A program made the position numbers and the translations under genes. The notes below the pieces were generated by a model. The model was not told the origin of the DNA. It worked only from the letters and a program-made list of their open reading frames with translations, and did not search any database. From NCBI GenBank assembly GCA_910584735.1, contig CAJUBM010000048.1:1-19614 (forward strand): DNA of 19,614 nucleotides. Direction: 5' to 3'. Each line of letters opens with the position of its first letter. The stretch's first letter is position 1. This stretch comes from an uncultured Muribaculaceae bacterium. GTDB lineage: Bacteria > Bacteroidota > Bacteroidia > Bacteroidales > Muribaculaceae. This document shows, one piece after another, positions 7,132 to 13,155 of the stretch.

Positions 7132-7162
7132 AAAAAATCCCCGAAGCCGGAGCCACGGGGAT
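7132..7162 (-). terminator. Intrinsic terminator of the virion-gene operon
   Basis: On the minus strand ATCCCCG and CGGGGAT (7137-7143 and 7156-7162) form a perfect 7-bp stem with a 12-base loop, followed at once by TTTTT. It lies 35 bases after the stop of the 270-aa virion gene and just before the higBA promoter. A canonical rho-independent terminator. Confidence 0.85.
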
Positions 7163-7196
7163 AGGGGATATATGTTGGAAAAATGAGCCGGTAGAA

Positions 7197-8009
7197 TCAG
7201 GAGGGAACGTATCGGCTTTGTTCTATCCATATCAGGCCGCCTTCTCCGGCGTCAAAAGCGCGGAGGGTGAGCTGGGCACCTTCTGAAGCAGTGAACACCT
7301 TGCCGCCACGCAACAGGATTTTTCCGCTCGTATGGGAAACGGTCGGTGATGTACCGGCAGCCCCCAGAAGCGTTATAACCGCGTCATGCGCTCCGCCCTC
7401 TATCTCGTCGATGACAGCAGAACCGCCCGAAAGTTGGTATTGCCCTTCGGTAATGAACGGGACCGCCTTCACACCTGCCTCTACGACTGAAACAGGCTCT
7501 TCAAGGGGAACAGTACCTTTATATATCTTGATGTCGTCGCCTTTGGAGATTTGGGTGAGGGTGAACTCGTTGGTGTTGCTTTCGTTGTTCCCGGTATAAG
7601 AAGGAGTGATTTTGCATGGATTGCAGATTGAACCGATAAGGTCGGCCGGCTTGCCGGAGCAATAGCGCATGATGCCGATAAATTTTGAGTTCAATTCGTT
7701 GACTTTGAACTCGCGTAATTCCTGACTGTTTCCAGGGTGGTTGAACTTGATGGAGGGAGTAAAGCCAATTTGGTCGGTTTCGCCTTCGGCAGCGCTGTTA
7801 ACTTCGGCCGTTCCTTGTGTCATGTAGATACCGATTCCGTAACGGCCGGGCTTCATAACGATGTTGTCAGCAATCACCACGCCTTTATCGTCTGGAGAGG
7901 GCATATAAGCGATGTCGTCGATGTTCAGGAGTACCAGAACGTCGCGGAGTTGAATCCCTGTGCCAGGGTTGCCGGGGGCGCGTCCGACGGATTTTCTTAT
8001 ATATGGCAT
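7197..8009 (-). CDS. Putative virion structural protein, 270 aa, with C-terminal beta domain
   Basis: Follows the capsid gene by 77 bases and is the last gene of the virion operon. It is soluble and beta-rich. The C-terminal 80 residues (about 191-270) look related to the two tandem domains at the end of the capsid protein: ITLLGAAGTSPTVSHTSGKI, then GAQLTLRAF and LIWIEQSR, aligning loosely with TVYTIHGAGSDNASTIANAG, then GSFIRLVK and KFYEVER. A tail-tube, minor head or capsid-decoration protein are all possible. The shared domain favours something that sits on or next to the capsid. The family is not recognised with certainty. Confidence 0.65.
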   Translation of the reverse strand: MPYIRKSVGRAPGNPGTGIQLRDVLVLLNIDDIAYMPSPDDKGVVIADNIVMKPGRYGIGIYMTQGTAEVNSAAEGETDQIGFTPSIKFNHPGNSQELREFKVNELNSKFIGIMRYCSGKPADLIGSICNPCKITPSYTGNNESNTNEFTLTQISKGDDIKIYKGTVPLEEPVSVVEAGVKAVPFITEGQYQLSGGSAVIDEIEGGAHDAVITLLGAAGTSPTVSHTSGKILLRGGKVFTASEGAQLTLRAFDAGEGGLIWIEQSRYVPS

Positions 8010-8086
8010 ATTGATAAAATTATTGGTTTAAGATTCAAGGCACGGGACACGGCGCATTATCCGCGTCCCGGCCATTATAGGGAGGT

Positions 8087-10042
8087 TTATTCGCGTTCAA
8101 CCTCGTAGAACTTGCCGTCGGCGGCCTTCACCAGTCTGATAAACGAACCGGCTTTTAGCGTCATGTCGGCTGAAAGCGAGAAGTTTCCGGCGTTGGCGAT
8201 TGTCGAGGCGTTGTCCGAACCGGCTCCGTGGATAGTGTAGACTGTTCCCGGAACTGCATCGGTAAGGTCGGTAATCGCGGTGGCCTGTGTATTGGCATTG
8301 GTAACGAAAACGGTAGCACCCTGAACGCTTGGAGTGGTTTCGTCGGCAGGGAACTCGTAAGAATCTCCGGGCGCGGTGGCGCGTTCGATTTCGATGAACT
8401 TGCCGTCTGAACGTTTCATCACTCGGAGGATTTCGCCTTTTTTAGGGGTCCAGTCAGCGGAAAGGAGAGTGAATTTGTTCTTTTTCTTAATTGTTACACC
8501 GCTATCATCTCCCGAACCGCACTTCAGTGAAATAACTTGCCCCACAGCGGCGTTGTCGATGTCGGTAATCTCGAAAAGCGATTTGTTCGCTACCGTTACG
8601 ATTGATGAATGTAGAAGCGCGGAGGGATTCACGTCGGGTCCGGCTTCGAGGAAGAAGGAATCGGGGCGATCGTAGTCGTTACACCATACGAGCTGACGGG
8701 ACCCGTCCATGTCGGCAGGGTCGGTGTATTTGAAGCCGACAGCCTCGGCGGCCAGACCTTCTTTCCATTCGCTCCATGCTTTCAGGCTCCAGTCTTCCTG
8801 TTCGAGGTTGAAGCGGAGCATTTCACCGGCGATGTGGTCGTATGTGTGGAAATTGCCTTCGATAGTCCAGAAAATACGGTGGTGGTTGTCGGCGTTGGGA
8901 ATTGTCTTGATCCTCACGCCGGGGAATTCCTTCACGTATGTGATATTCTTTTCGTAATCGACATTGCGGCCATAATGCGCCTCGTTGTATTTGTGATACC
9001 ACGGGAGCATGAACGAAGGGATATACAGAACAATTGTGCCGGTATCTCGGAATACCGAGGGGATCATCGAGGTGCCGGTGTAGAACACTTCGCCAATGTT
9101 TGCGGGGGTGATTCGTGGGAGGTTGAACGGCTTAATCTGGTAAACAGTCTTGCCGGAAGTGCCCCCGTTGGGAGTGAAGTCGGTATGCCCTTCCACCTTC
9201 TTGCGAATGTATTCATACAGGCCGTCGGCGGCCTCCATTGCTCGGCCCGGTACGTTGGGATTGGGGTCTTTGCGGACACCGTTAATGCGTCGTTGCTCGC
9301 GCTCGTTGTGGAGTTTCTTTGCCGTTTCTGCAAGCAGATACTCGATGAATGAAAGTTTTACGGCGTTTGAGCCCTCCTTGTTTAAGTGGCCTATCCAGCT
9401 TTTTTCGATAGCCTTCAGGTTCTTAAATCGGTAAGCGAACATAACATCGTACATTCGCAAGGTCTCGTGATCGAACTCGTAAGAGCCTTTTGTAACATTG
9501 TCGAAATCGCTGTCCTGTGTGTTGTCGGCCTGTGAGAACTCGCCCAGCCAGATATTAACCAGCGTGTCGAGGTCCTGATGGCCGGATTCGAGCGGGAAAA
9601 GCGTTTCGATTGTCGGCAGTTCGCGGAGGAACGATTGAAGACGGTCGCGCCACGGCAGACGGTAGAACGCGCCGAGGTCGTCCTGAAGGCGTTTGTAATC
9701 TACGCGGTTAGCCGTTGCCACAGTGAGGCTCAGGCCCTGTGCCGCGAGAAGTGCGGCTTTGGCTCGCATATTATAGGGACGGTCGAGACTGAAAAACTCG
9801 CCCGACATTCCGCCGAGTTGTTCGGTGTCATCGAGGTTGAAGGCTTCAGGTGTTGCGCCGCTCTGTCCGGCTCCTTTGCCGGGGTCGGTTTCGGGAAGTT
9901 CGGCAAGTGCCTTAATCTTTTCGTTGAGTGCGGCGATTTCCGTCTCCTTGGCCTTGATTGCTGCGGCGTGTGCCTGTGCGTCGGTGGCGTTCTTCGTTTT
10001 CAGTGCTTCCAGTTCTTCAGACGTTGCCGAAAGCTGCGACAT
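8087..10042 (-). CDS. Putative major capsid protein with N-terminal scaffold-like helix and two C-terminal beta repeats
   Basis: 651 residues. Residues 1-45 are an Ala/Glu/Lys-rich coiled coil (HAAAIKAKETEIAALNEKIK) like a delta/scaffold domain, followed by a linker with PETDPGKGAGQS that a head protease could cut. Residues about 75-475 are a large globular part with features I associate with Bacteroidetes prophage capsid proteins (FFSLDRPYNMRAKAALLA, TLFPLESGHQDLD). Residues 481-555 and 577-651 are two related beta-rich repeats. The S49 protease gene lies just upstream, as in many head gene clusters. An in-frame TGA three codons before this ATG separates it from a 75-codon ORF in the same frame, so the ancestral protein was probably about 729 aa. 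Capsid identity is inferred from size, context and scaffold-protease linkage. Confidence 0.72.
   Translation of the reverse strand: MSQLSATSEELEALKTKNATDAQAHAAAIKAKETEIAALNEKIKALAELPETDPGKGAGQSGATPEAFNLDDTEQLGGMSGEFFSLDRPYNMRAKAALLAAQGLSLTVATANRVDYKRLQDDLGAFYRLPWRDRLQSFLRELPTIETLFPLESGHQDLDTLVNIWLGEFSQADNTQDSDFDNVTKGSYEFDHETLRMYDVMFAYRFKNLKAIEKSWIGHLNKEGSNAVKLSFIEYLLAETAKKLHNEREQRRINGVRKDPNPNVPGRAMEAADGLYEYIRKKVEGHTDFTPNGGTSGKTVYQIKPFNLPRITPANIGEVFYTGTSMIPSVFRDTGTIVLYIPSFMLPWYHKYNEAHYGRNVDYEKNITYVKEFPGVRIKTIPNADNHHRIFWTIEGNFHTYDHIAGEMLRFNLEQEDWSLKAWSEWKEGLAAEAVGFKYTDPADMDGSRQLVWCNDYDRPDSFFLEAGPDVNPSALLHSSIVTVANKSLFEITDIDNAAVGQVISLKCGSGDDSGVTIKKKNKFTLLSADWTPKKGEILRVMKRSDGKFIEIERATAPGDSYEFPADETTPSVQGATVFVTNANTQATAITDLTDAVPGTVYTIHGAGSDNASTIANAGNFSLSADMTLKAGSFIRLVKAADGKFYEVERE
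8090..8314 (-). repeat. Capsid C-terminal domain, repeat copy 2
   Basis: Encodes residues 577-651 of the capsid protein. The order of features (I-T-D, a Gly-rich turn, FxLSAD, GxxxRLVKxxDGKFYEVER) matches repeat copy 1 position by position, with the same 75-residue length. The two copies are related at protein level but too diverged to be an obvious DNA repeat. Confidence 0.7.
8378..8602 (-). repeat. Capsid C-terminal domain, repeat copy 1
   Basis: Encodes residues 481-555. Shared landmarks with copy 2 are EITDIDNAAVGQV against AITDLTDAVPGTV, FTLLSADWTPKKGEILRV against FSLSADMTLKAGSFIRLV, and SDGKFIEIERA against ADGKFYEVERE. A 21-residue linker separates the copies. Likely surface-exposed Ig-like or decoration domains. 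Confidence 0.7.
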
Positions 10043-10048
10043 GACATT

Positions 10049-10276
10049 TCAGAGAATCACCTTTATCGCAGCGTCTTGTTTGTCTTTGGAGGGCTCGGCC
10101 GGCGGAGCCGGGTCGTTCAGGGCTTTGGCGAAGTCGTCGAGGAATCGGTCAGTGAATCCGTAACCTTTGAGGGTTTCGCGTTCCTTGTCCGAAAGGCTCT
10201 TTTTACCGTCTTTCTCCTGAAAAGAGGAAAGTCCGAGAATGCCGAGAATCGCGGGGATAAAATTCGCAAAATTCAT
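10049..10276 (-). CDS. Small ORF upstream of and in frame with the capsid gene (scaffold-like N-terminal part)
   Basis: 75 residues: a short hydrophobic start (NFIPAILGILGL), a helical middle (SDKERETLKGYGFTDRFLDD) and a Pro/Lys-rich end (AKALNDPAPPAEPSKDKQDA). It ends in TGA at 10051-10049. The next two codons and then the capsid ATG (10042) follow in the same frame, giving one 730-codon frame if the TGA is ignored. The helical character continues seamlessly into the coiled coil of the capsid ORF. It is therefore either the first part of a protein interrupted by a nonsense mutation, a separate scaffold piece with reinitiation at the capsid ATG, or a leaky-stop arrangement. Confidence 0.6.
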   Translation of the reverse strand: MNFANFIPAILGILGLSSFQEKDGKKSLSDKERETLKGYGFTDRFLDDFAKALNDPAPPAEPSKDKQDAAIKVIL

Positions 10277-10306
10277 CTCTTTGTTTTGTGTTAAATTGTG
10301 AAATAC

Positions 10307-11173
10307 TTAATATAATTGTTGTGCCTTCCGGCTCGTTGCCTGTGCCAATACCCATTTCACCGCGTCGGCCACACCTCCGAACTGGTCTATGTAGCCGAGT
10401 TCCACTGCCTCGTTGCCGTCGAACATCTCGCCACGGAAAAGCGGTAATTTCGGGTCATATTCGATTCCGAGGTTTCGGGCCACGGTCTCGGCAAAGATTT
10501 TATGAATTTTTTCGGCGCGGGCCTTGATGAGTGATTCGTCGTTATTCTCGACAAGTACGCGGGTTTCCTTGTTCTTCAGGTCGGCGGTGTCGGGATATAT
10601 TTCCCGGTAGTCGATTCCGTTCATCTTGAAAAACTCGCGGAAACTGTAATGTGTGCATACGATTCCGACGCTTCCCACTTCGCAAAGTGGCGAGGCTATG
10701 AAAGTGCGGTCGCTGGCCGTGCCTAACCAGAAGTGGGCGGAGGCCATTATTCCGGTTACGACTGTGGCCGTCGGCTTTTTGCAGTTTTCCACAGCGGCGG
10801 CCGCTATATCGAGGTGCGACACCATGCCGCCGGGGCCGTCTATCACGAAAACGATTCCGCAAATGTTGGGATTTAGTTCCGCCGCCTCGACCTGCTGTGC
10901 TACCCACTCCGATTCCCACGAATAGAGAACCCCGGTAAGTGTTATCACGGCAATAGAATCAACCGGCAGGGAAATATCGTCAAGTTCGTACCATTTCGCC
11001 ATATAAGGGGAGGCGGTCGCCTTGACGGTGCATTTGTCGTCCTCGTTGAGTTTGGCGGAGGCGGCCTCTATGTTGCCGGCTACAATCGCCGGCATGATGA
11101 GCGACACGAAATTTTCAAAGTCATGTCGCCGTATGGTCCAGTTATCGGAAAATATACGTTGGAGCCTGTTCAT
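10307..11173 (-). CDS. S49-family serine peptidase, phage head maturation protease
   Basis: 288 residues with the SppA/S49 (ClpP-like crotonase) fold. GIVFVIDGPGGMVSHLDIAA (106-125) is the oxyanion-hole strand and helix. S145 in TGIMASAHFWLGTASDR is the expected nucleophile. GSVGIV (167-172) is the conserved strand after it, and K200 or K202 in TADLKNKE is the likely general base. In tailed phages this enzyme cuts scaffold and capsid N-termini during head maturation. The gene order protease, scaffold-like ORF, capsid is the standard head module. The start ATG 11173 gives an N-terminal extension of about 65 residues before the catalytic domain, usual for phage S49 proteins. Confidence 0.87.
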   Translation of the reverse strand: MNRLQRIFSDNWTIRRHDFENFVSLIMPAIVAGNIEAASAKLNEDDKCTVKATASPYMAKWYELDDISLPVDSIAVITLTGVLYSWESEWVAQQVEAAELNPNICGIVFVIDGPGGMVSHLDIAAAAVENCKKPTATVVTGIMASAHFWLGTASDRTFIASPLCEVGSVGIVCTHYSFREFFKMNGIDYREIYPDTADLKNKETRVLVENNDESLIKARAEKIHKIFAETVARNLGIEYDPKLPLFRGEMFDGNEAVELGYIDQFGGVADAVKWVLAQATSRKAQQLY

Positions 11174-11225
11174 GCAGTTATTTTTGTCGCAAAATAACTA
11201 CTTATCGCGGGCGCGTGGAAGGACT

Positions 11226-11633
11226 TTAATCCGCTAAATATCCGTCCGGCTTCGTGTCCTCCCCCGAAAGCGTAACGGTAAAAACACCGTTCCCGGTAGT
11301 GTAATCGAGGGCAAGAGGGTAGTCCGGGGAACCAGCTACGCGAGTGTTGCCGTTTTCATCAACGTATATAGCCACCACACGTTGGCATTTGTAGAATTCC
11401 AGAATGTCGGCAACCGAATCTGATACGCCGGAGCGGTCAAATGTGATTTTCTTCTTGATTATACCATTGTCGGAGGTGGTTGATATTTTGATAGTGCCCG
11501 GAACTGCATCCGCGTCATCGGAAGTTCCTGTGGTTATCATGATAACACGGGAATGGAAACGGGCAAATCTCGTAAACCGGGTTACGGGGATAATCTTCAG
11601 GCTATGACATACAGAAACAGTCAATTGTCCCAT
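11226..11633 (-). CDS. Hypothetical phage protein, 135 aa, in the virion operon
   Basis: Not assigned to a named family. The N-terminus is basic (VTRFTRFARFHSR at about 17-29) and the rest is beta-rich with many Asp, Gly and Thr residues (IYVDENGNTRVAGSPDYPLA, YTTGNGVFTVTL). There is no transmembrane segment. It lies directly before the head protease gene and after its own promoter candidate at 11693-11700. A small virion or head-completion protein is a reasonable guess from context only. Confidence 0.68.
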   Translation of the reverse strand: MGQLTVSVCHSLKIIPVTRFTRFARFHSRVIMITTGTSDDADAVPGTIKISTTSDNGIIKKKITFDRSGVSDSVADILEFYKCQRVVAIYVDENGNTRVAGSPDYPLALDYTTGNGVFTVTLSGEDTKPDGYLAD

Positions 11634-11692
11634 AAATTGCAGTTTAAATTATTACAAATCAATTATTCAGCATTTTTTCGATGTTTTTCCGA

Positions 11693-11700
11693 CAAAAATA
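11693..11700 (-). promoter_or_regulatory. Candidate -7 element before the 135-aa gene
   Basis: On the minus strand reads TATTTTTG, matching TAnnTTTG, in an AT-rich 110-base gap between genes. No TTTG is found 19-21 bp upstream, though TTTG occurs at shorter spacing. The predicted start near 11686 would give a leader of about 50 bases. Confidence 0.35.
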
Positions 11701-11743
11701 CCTCTACAAAAAGACAAAATCGGTTATTGAGTAGGTAAAATAA

Positions 11744-12244
11744 TCACTTGTTTTTATACATTTCTTTCCGCATATAACGTCGTTTGGTCGTTCGCCTCTG
11801 TTTATCCCTCCAGCGTTGGTAATTTTTCAACAGAGCATCTTCTGTAATTGATTCGATACTATATCGACACATAAACTCAAAAACGGAATCTTTGAATTGA
11901 ACCCCCTTTATATGCTTGTTCTCGTCCATAAGGTCGTGCAGTTCAGCCCACATCATCAAGCGCATTTTGTCGCCAAGTCGTTTAGCTGCTCTTGCCGACA
12001 AGTAATTGAACTGTTCAGGTGACTTCCCTCCTGCTTGGTTAGCGTCTCGCCGGTCAGGCAGTGCAAATTCCAGATTACCGGATTCGATGGCGGTGTTTGT
12101 CGGACGTTTTTGGAGTAAGTCATAAATCAGTATGTATATGTCAAGTGTTGGAGGGAATCGTACAATGCCGGTTTCATGGTCGAAGTATTTTCCCCGTATA
12201 TATTCGGCCACATGCTGATCGACTTGAATTTTTACTGTTACCAT
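11744..12244 (-). CDS. Conserved Bacteroidetes phage protein, 166 aa, function unknown
   Basis: Resembles from memory a protein often found in Bacteroides-group prophages, with an N-terminus like VTVKIQVDQHVAEYIRGKYF, a central NLEFALPDRR plus FNYLSARAAKRLGDK, and a C-terminal helical, very basic end (RRTTKRRYMRKEMYKNK). The C-terminal part ALLKNYQRWRDKQRR could bind nucleic acid. It is the first gene after the GTTAC-rich region, with a perfect -7 element at 12270-12277 about 25 bases before the ATG. It may be a regulator or DNA-binding protein made at the start of the late transcript; this is inference. Confidence 0.72.
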   Translation of the reverse strand: MVTVKIQVDQHVAEYIRGKYFDHETGIVRFPPTLDIYILIYDLLQKRPTNTAIESGNLEFALPDRRDANQAGGKSPEQFNYLSARAAKRLGDKMRLMMWAELHDLMDENKHIKGVQFKDSVFEFMCRYSIESITEDALLKNYQRWRDKQRRTTKRRYMRKEMYKNK

Positions 12245-12269
12245 AGAGATATGCTAATGATTATGAACG

Positions 12270-12277
12270 CAAAGGTA
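12270..12277 (-). promoter_or_regulatory. Late promoter -7 element
   Basis: On the minus strand reads TACCTTTG followed by C, a very typical Bacteroidetes -7 element. Transcription would start near 12263, about 19 bases before the ATG at 12244. There is no TTTG -33 at the usual distance, which could mean that an activator is needed. The GTTAC array begins about 100 bases upstream. Confidence 0.55.
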
Positions 12278-12377
12278 CGAATAAATTCTGATAGTATGAT
12301 GTTATTTAGGCTATTATGCGATTATATTACCTACTTGTCTTAATTAGCATTGGAAAATTTTGTATTTTTGTAATATT

Positions 12378-12711
12378 GTTACAAATACTTGTGTTTAAGA
12401 TATTTATGGTTGTAACATCAGGAATTTTCCATTTGTAACCCACTTAATTATTTTGTTACCTTTTCTATGTTTCCACACTTCCTGACAATGTGTAACAAAC
12501 ATATTTTTTTTGTTACGCCAATTGTTACCGTCTTTGTTACACCCTCTTTTCTCTTAATTCCTTTGATTTTATATTGTTACCGTTCTTTGCAAATATCTGT
12601 TACAAGGTAACAAAGATTTAGTAAAAAAAGGAGGGGGTAAGGGGTGAGGAAAGGAGGGGGCGCAGACTACGCCGGGGCGAATAGAAGGGGCCGGGTCACT
12701 CGTTTTGTTAC
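12378..12711. repeat. Iteron-like array of twelve GTTAC motifs
   Basis: The plus-strand motif GTTAC starts at 12378, 12455, 12512, 12524, 12536, 12576, 12599 and 12707. The reverse form GTAAC starts at 12412, 12435, 12492 and 12607. Eleven of twelve extend to TGTTAC and nine to TTGTTAC. Three consecutive copies are exactly 12 bp apart (12512, 12524, 12536). One pair forms a perfect inverted repeat, TGTTAC-AAG-GTAACA (12598-12612). By chance fewer than one 5-mer match of either orientation is expected in this length. Candidate binding sites for a phage replication initiator or regulator. Confidence 0.8.
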
Positions 12712-12723
12712 GAGTTGACCCGG
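12691..12723 (-). terminator. GC-rich hairpin after the early operon, terminator-like
   Basis: CCGGGTCACTCG pairs with CGAGTTGACCCGG (12 bp with one bulged base) around an 8-base loop. It lies 50 bases past the stop of the 112-aa gene. On the minus strand it is followed by CCCCTTCTATTCG, not a proper U-tract, so it may be a weak terminator, an RNA-stability element or part of the origin. Confidence 0.45.
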
Positions 12724-12772
12724 CTCCCGGCTCGAAATTGAATACCTTATATCGATAGTGGCGTTCATCGGT

Positions 12773-13111
12773 TCAGATGTCTGAAGGTTTAGGTAGCCGC
12801 CACTTGAAGCGTTGTTTTAATTCTGGGAAAGCGTCGAGCGCGTTTAGTATATCTTCAGAGGTAGTGGCGTGTTCAACGAATACGGCCGTAATACAGCCAG
12901 GTCGCTTGTCGTCAATACTGAAGGGAATCCCATAGCATAAAAAATCTCCGAATCCATAGTAATGAAATCCTTCGGCTGCTGTTGCTTCGATATAAACATA
13001 ACTGTCTATATTGGTTATACTGCGTATTTCTTCGGTAGTAAATTCCCCTTGAATGGCAACAAATCCGTGGCCCGGTCTGCCCCATGTTCCGTAATATGCA
13101 ATTCTATTCAT
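12773..13111 (-). CDS. Hypothetical protein, 112 aa
   Basis: Not recognised. A compact soluble protein with an aromatic- and glycine-rich N-terminal half (IAYYGTWGRPGHGF, GFHYYGFGDF) and a charged C-terminus (ELKQRFKWRLPKPSDI). No signal peptide or membrane helix. It ends the early block and follows the cytosine methyltransferase by 44 bases, so it is probably co-transcribed with it. A small early phage protein such as an anti-restriction or host-takeover factor is possible but not shown. Confidence 0.65.
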   Translation of the reverse strand: MNRIAYYGTWGRPGHGFVAIQGEFTTEEIRSITNIDSYVYIEATAAEGFHYYGFGDFLCYGIPFSIDDKRPGCITAVFVEHATTSEDILNALDAFPELKQRFKWRLPKPSDI

Positions 13112-13155
13112 TAAAAAGGGGTATTTAGGTTCAGAAATTCTTGTACGGTCATAAC

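Larger units (their letters stand above)
12245..12772. other. 528-base non-coding region: candidate origin or control region
   Basis: No credible gene on either strand. From left to right: late promoter (12270-12277); an AT-rich stretch of about 330 bases holding eleven GTTAC/GTAAC motifs (12378-12611); a polypurine, G-rich tract (about 12624-12660); a GC-rich hairpin with a twelfth GTTAC (12691-12723); and a tandem 7-mer CCCGGCT (12719-12732). It lies between the replication genes and the virion genes. AT-rich DNA next to iterated short motifs is the usual anatomy of a theta-type phage or plasmid origin, but a multi-site regulator region would look similar. Confidence 0.6.

Noticed and set aside
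9578..10294. Long plus-strand open frame (238 aa) opposite the capsid gene
   Set aside because: Antisense shadow of the capsid and leader ORFs: Cys/Phe/Arg-rich with no domain, and the minus-strand frame has clear protein character.
12630..12695. Possible G-quadruplex
   Set aside because: Fewer than four runs of three or more G occur with short loops; loops of 11 or more bases would be needed.
12245..12772. CRISPR array, suggested by many short repeats
   Set aside because: The repeats are 5-7 bp, in both orientations and unevenly spaced; no 23-45 bp repeat with unique spacers.
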